From NCBI GenBank assembly GCA_025403435.1, contig CM046333.1, positions 14,967,770-15,031,769 on the forward strand: DNA of 64,000 nt, in the 5' to 3' direction. A model generated the notes under the pieces. That model was not told the origin of the DNA. It made no database searches and was given only the letters and a program-made list of their open reading frames with translations. Origin of the DNA: Artocarpus heterophyllus (Eukaryota > Streptophyta > Magnoliopsida > Rosales > Moraceae). Below are positions 55,053 to 64,000 of this stretch, piece after piece. Position numbers and translations under genes: made by a program. Within the stretch, counting starts at the first letter, position 1. Each line of letters begins with the position of its first letter.

Positions 55053-57099
55053 TGTAACGTCCCGAAATTTATTTAATGTTAATGTAATGTAAATGATGAA
55101 TTAGTGTGCCATAATTAACGTTTTAACATTTATTAGATTATTTGGTTGGATTTTGAATTTTTGGTTGTTTTGTTAAATTGATGCATTCAAATGATTTCTT
55201 ATTGATTTAAAATGATGTTTTGAGTTTTAAAACACAACAATTTGTAAAATGTTAAAAATACTCTGTTTTGCAAAACCGTGGGCGGCACATGGTTTTCGCA
55301 CAGTAAAACCGCCCACCGATTTTCTCTATTTATTTCCCTCTTCTCTCTCTCTCTCCTCACTCTCACGTTTCACTCTCTCTCTCTTCTCTCTCTCTCTCGG
55401 CAGCTCCCTCTCTCTCAATCTCTTTCAAAAAATTTTAAACCCAATTTCGAATCCAAGCTTCGGGTTAGCGAGGAGGAAGCTCGGGGACGTGATTCGGCAA
55501 CCGAGAACGCGGATTGAAGCTTCGATTCGAGGTTAGATTTGAAATTTCTAAACTTTTTACAAAATTTTCAATTTTGTGCATTTTTGAAATCTAGGTTTGA
55601 TTAAGCTTAGAAAACCTTGTATTTGAGTTAAATGAACTTAGAACAACTAGAATCTAAGCTTAGATTGAAGAAAAACGGATTGAATTCAAGATTTTTCATT
55701 TTCCCCTCATTTTCTCATTTTCGGATTTTTGAGGATTTTGAGTTCAAATCTTGTTTAAATGAGTCCAAACATGTTTTAGTATGTTTTTCTATCAACTATG
55801 ATTGTTTTTCATGCCTGGGATTTGAGAAAAACAGGTTGGAAACAAGATTTGGATTTTGGGGATCGAGAAACCCGTGGCTGGGATTTCTGGATTTTCCCAG
55901 TTCGGCAGGCCGAACTGTGTGTTCGGCAGGCCGGAGTGATGATCGGCAGGCCGACCGAGGCATGGAAATTTTTGTGATTTTTACCCGTTTTCACTGTTTT
56001 GAACCCAGATTTAAATCCCAACCGTATAGAATGATTTTAAAGGTACAAATGGCACACTAGGACATCATGAAATGATTTAGTAACATAGAATGTCTCGAAC
56101 TAGATATTGATCGACTTAGTTTATATCTAGGATCGTTCGTGGTTTCGTGGAGCTAACGTATAGCGGACCGGGATTGCGGTGTGGGGCATCGGCACGAGTA
56201 TTGAAGTAGGACTTCTATCCTATTTTCTTTGGTAGCCTGGTTTTGAAATGATTTGGCTTTGAAAAGGATTTCTATCAAAATGTTTTCAACGGTTGTTTGA
56301 AAATGGTTTTATCGGTTATATTTTAATATACCGTGATCTGAAATGAATTTCATAATAAATGTAATTGACAACACTCGGTAATTGGGTTTTGAATGATAAT
56401 GATAATAAACACATGGGCATGATGCCATATCAGAGATCGGGTCGTGTAGCGATCGACCTTGGGAGCAGGTCCCGAAACCCAGCTGGGCCACTACGGTGGT
56501 GATATCATGGTTTGCCTAGGTAAAAGTAAATTGGTGTTTTGATTTGACAAGTGGACTGTTCTGTGACAGAACGGTTCTACTCAAATTATTTATTTATTTA
56601 TTTATTTAAGTTTCCTTTGAATAACTTCTAATGATGCTATGTTTCTTTGCATTAAACTATTTTATAAAACATAGTCCTACTGAGCCTTTCGCTCACGTTT
56701 TATTGTTTTAAATTTCCCCCATCTAGGTGGTCTTCCATTTAGGTTTGGAGAAGATTCTTCGGATCGAACTCAGGAGCAATAGGAGAGTTTATTTATATTT
56801 TATATTATTAAATCAAGGCATGTAAGACTTAACTATATTTGTACTTGGACTGTAATTGTATTTATGATATTGTCAGAACCATGTGTGTGCACAAGTTGTG
56901 GGTTGTGGAACCCATATTCGCAGTTTTTATTTAATTTTTATTACCTGCTTAATATTTATAAATTCTTTTATAAAATGTGGTGGAAAATCTTCTTAATTTT
57001 TATTTAATTTGATTCTCAAACTCTCAATTTTTAATTAAATTCTCTTTTAATTAATCTAAATATTCCGCCACGTCACATCCCGTACTCCGGGGCGTGACA
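55053..57099 (+). mobile_element. Gypsy-type solo LTR (2047 bp) with 5-bp target duplication
   Basis: Ends TGTAACGTCCCG and GGGGCGTGACA; flanks GGCCT at 55048-55052 and 57100-57104. Its start resembles the LTR at 1-837. It contains a CT-rich tract (55335-55430), a near-palindrome array (55902-55954), and a 3' half with ACTGAGCCTTTCGCTCACG typical of gypsy LTR R regions. No coding domain; open frames inside (55249-55536, 55632-56060) are low-complexity or unassigned. Confidence 0.85.
55902..55954 (+). repeat. Near-palindrome array in gypsy solo LTR, 20-21-bp period
   Basis: Cores TCGGCAGGCCGA at 55902, TCGGCAGGCCGG at 55923 and TCGGCAGGCCGA at 55943; steps 21 and 20 bp. Confidence 0.9.
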
Positions 57100-57785
57100 G
57101 GCCTCCACCGCGATCCATGCATCCGAGGTCTCTCAACGCCAACAGCTCAAACTCCTCAACCACCCAACTCCAGCTATCTACCCACGGGAGATCCCCCACA
57201 GTCCCTCCTTGTCCATCCACCAGTAGGACCATTTTGTTTAATTTGGACTAAGCAACATCATCAACTTTTTAAAAAAAAAAAAATTGACTTAAAAAAAATG
57301 TCAACTTGGATATGCAAAATTGATCCCAAAAAAAAAAAAAGAGAGACTTGCATGTACAAAGAATTTAACTTTAGCCGCAAGAATGTTGAGAGTTTGATTA
57401 TAAAAATAATAGAAATAACAATGATAGAAAAAATTTCCGACCAGGCATTCATATGATTTGTGAAAACTTTAAAGCACAAAAGAGAATGCATGAGAATCAA
57501 GTTTTACATACTACAATGTAAAGCTTTCATATACTATAATATATAAGTTTTAACTTTAACATGTGTTTGAATTGTTCATTAAAATTAATTGGTTCTAGCA
57601 AATTATAGTAAAAAGCTCTCAACAACTACAGTAAAAAATAAAAAATTGTTATGATATAAAGCTCTCACAAACTATAGTTTTTAAACTTAAAACGTTAATT
57701 CTTACCAACTTGTTAAACACCCAGTATGTTCCAACTTGATTACTAAACACTCTCACTTGTTACCAAATACTCTATTATAATACTC

Positions 57786-57832
57786 ATTGTGCAATATATA
57801 TATATACACACACACACACACATATATAATAA
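57786..57832. repeat. (TA)n(CA)n(TA)n compound microsatellite
   Basis: Short TA run, about ten CA units, then TA again. Confidence 0.9.
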
Positions 57833-57844
57833 AATAAAAGCTTT

Positions 57845-58175
57845 CCCCCGCTTTGTTTTCTAAACTTTAAAATTCTCCACTTTGCCTTTTAACTTTCAAG
57901 ACTCTTCACTATACCCCATGAACTTTAAAAATCTCTATTTTGTCCCTTAAACTTTTAAAATTCCTCACTTTGCCCTCTAAACTTTTCGATTTTTAGTTCA
58001 AATAGACAAAATTTAATAGAAAATCAAAGGTTTGGGGGTCAAATGAGAAGTTTTAAATGTTTAAAAGACAAAATGATGATTTTTAAAGTTCAAGAAACAA
58101 ATTGAAAATTTTTCAAAGTTAAAAAAAAAGTGATAATATTTAAAGTTTAACGACAAAGTGTTACAGACCTTGAAG
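57845..58175. repeat. Imperfect inverted repeat, MITE-like
   Basis: Words such as CTTTGCCTTTTAACTTTCAA, TTTTGTCCCTTAAACTTT and CTTTGCCCTCTAAACTTTT in the first half recur as inverses (AAACATTTAAAACTTC-, AAAGTTCAAGAAACAAATTG-, AAAGTTTAACGACAAAGTG-type words) in the second half. The style resembles the inverted repeat at 34555-35070. Non-coding; 57221-57845 and 58176-58497 hold no recognisable gene. Confidence 0.6.
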
Positions 58176-58497
58176 TCTAAGGACTATTGGTTTTAATAAC
58201 CCTAAACTATATTAGCGTAAGTTTTGATAAACGTAGCTTATATGTTTATTTATCACTTCAAATATGGTATGCAATCTCATTAGCGGGGGAAAAGAAAAAT
58301 CAAAACAAAACAAAAAGTCCATGCTAATATTAGTTGAAAATTGTCAGTTGGATGGGGAAAAAATAAAAATCAAGGGGAAAAAAACAATATACACTATACT
58401 ATATCAAAGTTGTGAGAAAAGTTTTACAGAATAAAGGGACTGTAGAATGGACAGTGAAATGATACAACCACGTGAAATGAATTATATCCAAGCAGGA

Positions 58498-61400
58498 TCA
58501 AGGTAAAGGGATGGGAGGTTTCCACTTGGAGAATTCGACCAAATTTCGGTTCACGTATGATCCATTGTGAAGCCAGAATGTTTCAGCTGACTGGTGAAAC
58601 TGCCTGACTTTCCTCTGAAGTTCCCACATGATGCCTAGCATTGCAGAACATGGAGATGATTCTGGCGCATAAGCCCATAAACACCTTACTTGCCTACCGC
58701 GGCTTATCATCGCCTCTATGTCTCTATCTGCTCCGACAAAAAAAAGAAGAGAGACAGAGAGAGACTCAAGTTAATCCATGATATATCAAAGAGTACAGAA
58801 AGCCAAGCAAGATGCAACAGGTTTAGTATTTGACCTGGAATTGACTCTAGGTAGTCCAATAACTCGGGCCCAATTCGAGTGGATGGCCATTTGATCGATA
58901 TCTGAGCGTAGTCAATAACATTCTGAAAAGGCAATTCTATTTGATCCGATACTATCACTGGGACACACTCCTGTGTGGCATAAACAAACAACAATTCAAT
59001 TGGCTCATCTTATGCACGTGAGAGAGAGAAGAGAAAGAGAGAGACAGAGAGAGAGAGAGAGACCACAAAGAAAGACTCGTAAAAACGAAGAGTCCAAGAA
59101 GATTCGCCACGCGGGGCAAGGCAGAACTTGGCATTACGCAGGTGTTCAAAATATTCAGGCCTCTCTAGTTTGTTGGGTCCTTTGAACTGCAAGTCTGGAC
59201 ATTCCAACTGTCCATAACATAAATAAGCATGTATTGGTGTAATGAGGAATAAAACCAAAAATAAAAAAAGAATTGCAATTGAATGATTAAACGTGATATT
59301 TCCCAACAAAAAGTACACTCCAAACACATGCTAATCAGCCCAATGAGTCCAACGTTAAGCAGTATCTAGCAAACAAAGCAACTAAACTGAAACCAGAGAG
59401 GGAATAGATTGCCTTAAAGCACTAAACCCATCCAACGCTTGACAATCCGACCACTAATTGAACTCATTTCCCATAGCATCATAATAAGGATTCAAAAACT
59501 ACAAGCCAAGAGCCAAGATCTTCAAAGAATGGAAACAAGAAGTTAATCCCAAAAAAAATACTTCATTGGGACATGAAGAAATTGCAGAGGAATATTTACC
59601 TTATCAGGAAATTGCTTTGCAAGCTCTATCAACTTCAAACGGCCAACCTTTCCTTGTGCACGACCCAAATAATTTGCGAGATACTTCCGTTTTGATAGAG
59701 GCAAAGGTTGGACAGCCCTTGCAACATTTGTAGTCATTGAATCATCGACATTGCCAGGAATAATAATATCTTTCCAAGTATTAAAGGCGCCTGTATCTTT
59801 CTTATCAGTTCGGTCCCCCTGCACTATCAGATAACAAAACAATCTATTACGTCAAACTAAAATCTTTGTAGCCCACATATTTTCACACAACCACCAGATG
59901 GATTAATAAACATAAAAACAAATGGGACTTTTTCACTCATTTTAGGTTCTTTTCCACTATTCTGTTTAACCAGATGAACACACCAAATATCTAACAAATT
60001 GGTTCAAACATGAATCCAACAGAGACGGCAGAAAAGTTTTATGAGACAGACGGAAATAAAATAAATTATTTCTGTTTAGCTTGAAATAGAGCACCACAGA
60101 GAAAAGTATACAATGATGAAACCAGACACAAGAATAAACGACAGACTGACAGACATCTATCAACTACACAAGAAGTCCCATCACACTACACCTAAAACCT
60201 TAATTTTAATTGTTCTCAACTCAATTCACAAACTATTAGAAGCTGATAGATCAATAAGTAGGACTAATCATTTTAGTTGCATGCATCATGGCATTCCCTC
60301 AATGTCATTTATCTTGGTAATTGCTCGCACGTTTGAAAGTAGTAATACTTATTCAGTTCCCCTTTAGGCTTAAGCCATGTAGATTACTTGTGTTTTGAGT
60401 GCAACAAGATGTCTTACACCCAGGCTGCAACTGAATGCTTCTAAGTTTATACTTCATATTAACCTGAACTAGTCTAACTGAAGTTCAATCCCAATAAACT
60501 TAACAGCTTTCAAAACTGAAGCGTCTCCAACCTAGTCATCTGAACAAGTCTAACCGAACTTCAATACCAAATCACTCAGCAGGCTTTAAGAATGAAGCGT
60601 TTCCAACCTAGCATCAATTCATCGAATCTAGTTAGTTCGTTTCAAGTGAAACACAGTCAACTAAATTCCCTTTAAATAACCAAAATAAAAAGAGTTTGGA
60701 TAAACCAAAATATAAGGAAAAATGAACAATAAGCATGTCTTCAAAAACTTTCCCAGTTCCAAAATATTACCCATCTGATTATACCGGGTGTTTCATTGAT
60801 GCATTCAACATACTTGAGAGGTAGCAATGCATCATAACAAGCAAGAATAAGATGGTCATGAATTAGGATGGAAACAAATTTTAGAGATCTGAAGACGCCC
60901 TAGAAACAATTCCATAATTTAGTCCAATCTCATTCTTCTAAAGTTTTTTCGACTTGGAATTCAAATCAAAATAAATCCTCCCTCACTTGGTTTGTCATGC
61001 AAATTTTACAATGCCATATTCCCACAGTGCATGTATGCATGTTGATTGGCAGAGTTAAGATAAGATAAATCATAAGGCCCTAGTTTGAGTAGACGTAATG
61101 AGTTCATTCCTAAGGCCGGTCCATCTAGTTCTAGACTTCTAGCCAATTAACTGCCCTATTCCGTGTATATCATATATGTAGCATGCTAATGACTTTTAGA
61201 TAGGACAGTACCTCAGGAGTGAGAAATATGGAACGATTTATATATCTCTCCCAGGATTTAAAAATGTGAGCTCCAATACCACTGCAAATAATTAAAAATT
61301 TTGGTTGTACATGACATAATCCTTGTCCTCTAGTGAGAACAAAACGACAAAAAAAAAAAAAAAGGAAAAATAAATAATTGACAGATTTAAGTATTATACC

Positions 61401-62913
61401 TAGGGAAAACAAATATATGGTCACGTCCACCAGATCGCCTGAAATAAGGCATTTGACTCAACACCTGCAAAACAAAATGGCAAAGAGAATTTAATCTATG
61501 TTGTGCAATCAAATAAGAAACAGAACTGTGCAAAAGGACATTGCAACTAAACAAGGTCATCTCAAAATGCTACAACATGAAGTTTAAAGAAACTAAATGA
61601 AGAAATGACCTTCACATAGGCATTGGTAATCTCATTATCATCAAGGCCGCCCAACATGCGAACACATTTGATATAGGATGGCACAAAAAATAGGTCAGCT
61701 TCCTCCTTCTTCCTTGTCCGAAATCTCGATATTAGAAGCAGTTTGTGTATTTTAACCTACAATGATGGAGAAAACAAAGGCTCACTTTGGTGTTTATGAA
61801 TCATAGCCAAATGCGTTGCCCCGACAAGTAAATAATTAAAATATTTCAAACTTCAGTCCATGTCTTTCTTCTTTTTTAAATTGCAGTGTATTCTCAATAC
61901 TTTGACTTAATCTCTATGCTGCACCTAGTAACTAAACATAGAAAAGCGATAAAGTAGATGTTCAAAAAGAAAAATCTTCCTTGTTCTTTCCAGGCATTTT
62001 CTCATCGAACAAGCAATAGATTCAGCATTTCCAAAATGAAAGGGGGAAAAAAAACAAAAACAAAACAAAAGAAAACAAAGAAACAAAGCAACACAAAACA
62101 AAAACTAACAAACTCCTGCTCCCGAATTCACCACCAACCCCAAATTTAAACCCCGAGCACTCGGATAACAAAAGCAGTAACTTAAACAATCAAAATCAAA
62201 TCAGAATATGAATAAAGGCAATGCTTCCTTTCCTAACAGAAAGATCTACACAAGACTCGAACACTCTCGTCCATGTTCTTTGCGCACATTTTCTCAGAAG
62301 CCAAAAAATTCCTCACAAATTCACCCCCAAAATCCAAGAATCTACACAAATTTACAGAACATAAGCCTTTTAAAAGAAATTAAAATATGAATAATAATCA
62401 ATCCTTCAATTTCTACTAAAATGAGCTATATCTAACTCAGTCTTCCGTGTTCCTTTCGCAAATTTTTGCAAAAGCGAGCTATACAAATTTCAAACTCACT
62501 CTATGTCGCCCTTTTCGCGCATTTTCTCAGCAAACAAAAGCATGAACCAAGAAATTTACCTGAGTGCCCCACTGGCCTTTCATGCACTTAAGGGCGGAGA
62601 TTTTCCCGTCGCGGCCGTACATCAAGGCCTTGAGCCCTTCGATCTCGTTCTCATCGTAGACATAGACTTTAAGGTCGAGGTGGGGTCCGTACCCACGCTG
62701 GGGCCATGAGAGATCTCCGCCGTGGGACGACGGCAATGCGCTCCGGACCGGACGGCTGAGATCGGCGGAGGAGAGGCGGTCGCAGGGGCGGTCGAAGATT
62801 CTGGATAGGAAGAAGGTGGCGACGACGAGGATGAGAGCTCCGATCTGTTGCGTGCGGGTGCAGGGAGTGTGACCGCCGGCGAAAGGTCGAGATTTGTTGG
62901 TGGTGCTTCCCAT
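58498..62913 (-). CDS. Exostosin-family glycosyltransferase (GT47), eight exons, complete
   Basis: Exons: 62560-62913, 61610-61756, 61400-61464, 61212-61281, 59600-59818, 59064-59207, 58835-58970, 58498-58727. All introns are GT-AG and phases agree, giving 1365 nt, 454 residues. Start ATG 62913. Residues ~23-40 (TQQIGALILVVATFFLSRIF) form a type II signal anchor, placing the enzyme in the Golgi. The lumenal part has LKVYVYDENEIEGLKALMYG, KGQWGTQVKIHKLL, EADLFFVPSYIKCVRMLGGL, SGGRDHIFVFPS, KRKYLANYLGRAQGKVGRLK, NAKFCLAPRGESSWTLRFYE, SDQIELPFQNVIDYAQISIK and ends FSKWKPPIPLP. The CLAPRG...TLRFYE...ECVPVI block is the conserved donor-binding region of plant exostosin proteins. The substrate is unknown, probably a cell-wall polysaccharide or glycoprotein glycan. 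It resembles Arabidopsis At5g16890-type proteins (my recollection, not searched). Confidence 0.9.
59014..59062. repeat. (GA)n/(CT)n tract at a splice donor of the GT47 gene
   Basis: On the minus strand the 93-nt intron 58971-59063 starts GTCTCTCTCTCTCTCTCTGT, so the simple repeat begins at the donor itself. Confidence 0.9.
60469..60613. repeat. Imperfect tandem duplication (~70 bp) in intron 4 of the GT47 gene
   Basis: AGTCTAACTGAAGTTCAAT ... GAAGCGTCTCCAACCTAG at 60469-60537 is repeated as AGTCTAACCGAACTTCAAT ... GAAGCGTTTCCAACCTAG at 60546-60613. Confidence 0.85.
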
Positions 62914-63045
62914 CAGGGAATCGGAGTGGGCGCCACTGTGTGGGCCCTTCTGGATTAAGTTTGTTGTGAAGTTCTCAGATCCTCTCTCTCTCAGGTCTAG
63001 TTTTGCCTCAGAGCAAAGCGAACTGAAAGGCTAACGTCGCATAGC

Positions 63046-63073
63046 GGAGGAGGAGGAGGAGGAGGAGGAGGAG
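63046..63073. repeat. (GGA)n trinucleotide repeat in the GT47 5' leader
   Basis: About nine GGA units on the plus strand, between the TATA box at 63123 and the start codon at 62913, hence (TCC)n in the transcript leader. Confidence 0.85.
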
Positions 63074-63122
63074 AAATACAAGAAGCGAGAATGGATCAGA
63101 ACGCAAGTCTGCGGTGGGAGTC

Positions 63123-63131
63123 GTTTATATA
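63123..63131 (-). promoter_or_regulatory. TATA box of the GT47 gene
   Basis: The minus strand reads AGTATATAAACGAC, a canonical plant TATA box about 210 bp upstream of the start codon. Transcription would start near 63095, giving a ~180-nt leader that includes the (TCC)n tract. Confidence 0.65.
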
Positions 63132-63234
63132 CTTTGCGTTATTGTAGAATATTTCGAAGATGACACGTTTTGGGAGATTGTAGAAAATGTTGCATTTCGT
63201 TAATCTACAGGCACTAATGTTTACTTTGCTTTAA

Positions 63235-63988
63235 GCCTTACCCTCTCTTTGGTAAGAAGGAAAGTAAATAAAAAGGAGAAGGAATATTACAAAGATAGAA
63301 AATTAAAAGAAAAGAAAGTATTTTAGTTTTTTTTAATTATTTGGTATAATAGGAGGAAAAAAAAAGAACTTATCTCTATCTGTTTGGTATTGAAAGTAAA
63401 ATCTAATGGATAGAAAAATTATAATCAATGTAATTACTTTTTAACCTAACACAATCAATACAATTCTTCACTTTCAATTTTCACAAAAAAAAGAAGAAAA
63501 ATTCAACATTCTCCTTAATTCAAGAAGACAACAAAACATAAAATCAATAGGAGAGAGATTCAACCATAAATTAACAATAATTTAAATAAATTTGAATTAC
63601 ATACCTTTATCAATGTTTAACGGTAGAAATTGTAAAAAATAAGCTTTTCTGTAAAAAAAAAAGATGGGAAATTTATGATGAAGATGTGAGGTATAATGAT
63701 TGTGAAGGTTTGCAAGGAAGAGAACCAGTCAAGAAATAAAACGTGAAATGTGCCGAAGATTTGTGAAGTATGGGAGAAAAAGTAGTTTCTAGATTTTTTT
63801 TCATATAATTTTTATGGATAATTTTGTAATTTTGTCTCCTTTATATGACTGGCAATCTTTTCCATTTGATAATCCATCTAATTTTGAGAGGAGAAAATAT
63901 AATAGAACCTACTTTGTAGTTTTTCCATCTTATTTTCCTTTCCATCCAAACTTCTCTCCTACCAAACACCCAATCTATCAATTTCTAT
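63235..63988. repeat. Possible MITE with inverted ends in the GT47 upstream region
   Basis: The left end CCCTCTCTTTGGTAAGAAGG and the complement of the right end GGGTGTTTGGTAGGAGAGAA share the core TTTGGTA-GA. The interior is AT-rich with no coding frame. Target duplication not identified. Confidence 0.4.
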
Positions 63989-64000
63989 CTTAAAATCCCT

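Larger units (their letters stand above)
54634..57220 (-). mobile_element. LINE (L1-type) 3' end with poly(A), split by a solo LTR
   Basis: On the minus strand sequence from ~57220 down to 57105 and from 55052 to 54647 ends GTGGCCTTAACTATCAT followed by a run of 13 A (54634-54646). A hydrophobic frame at 54663-55034 ending LALFGLFLLNLSFD is typical of the 3' tail of plant L1 elements. No reverse transcriptase is present, so it is 5'-truncated. The solo LTR at 55053-57099 interrupts it at GGCCT. Confidence 0.5.

Noticed and set aside
55249..55536. Ser/Leu-rich open frames
   Set aside because: They run through a CT microsatellite inside the solo LTR 55053-57099.

Overview
The window is nuclear DNA of a flowering plant, probably a woody eudicot. 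It is AT-rich, the real genes have canonical GT-AG introns, the single-copy genes are plant families (organellar PPR protein, lumenal PsbP-domain protein, GT47 exostosin), and most of the rest is nested LTR retrotransposons with PIF/Harbinger, hAT and LINE debris. The species cannot be named from the sequence alone.

Repeat half, 1-49.0 kb. (a) 1-7.04 kb is a decayed minus-strand Ty3/gypsy chromovirus (Tekay/Del-like). Its integrase is split by a solo LTR at 1410-4394 with a 5-bp target duplication. (b) 7.04-31.96 kb is one old plus-strand Ty3-type element of the LARD kind: gag remnant and captured sequence, no pol. Both of its roughly 2.5-kb LTRs were enlarged by later insertions. The left LTR carries a copia-type LTR piece, a PIF/Harbinger remnant, and a hAT (13245-16626) that itself contains a copia LTR. 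The right LTR carries a copia solo LTR (22458-24316) and a 5.8-kb PIF/Harbinger (25782-31588). The LARD interior holds an intronless LOG-like (cytokinin-activating enzyme) pseudogene, and the Harbinger holds a fragment of an SDE3-type RNA-silencing helicase. (c) 31.96-35.08 kb has no recognised gene but contains a long imperfect inverted repeat. (d) 35.08-49.0 kb is a minus-strand Tat-type Ty3/gypsy element with short LTRs, a long antisense accessory frame, and a truncated copia element (5' LTR, primer site, gag) inside its RNase H/linker region.

Genic half, 49.0-64 kb. A PPR gene of the E type (plus strand; one apparent frameshift near its 3' end) converges on a five-exon PPD6-like gene (minus strand) whose last exon has a decayed tandem duplicate just downstream. 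A LINE 3' end split by another solo LTR (55053-57099, 5-bp duplication) follows. A complete eight-exon GT47 exostosin gene (minus, 58498-62913) with a TATA box ends the window. These are independent housekeeping-type genes with separate products; nothing suggests an operon or a cluster.

The most unusual signal is a family of arrays of the near-palindrome TCGGCCTGCCGA / TCGGCAGGCCGA spaced almost exactly 21-22 bp apart. They occur in at least five different retroelement copies of both copia and gypsy type (1608-1759, 4033-4158, 13844-13898, 42498-42678, 43712-43787, 55902-55954).
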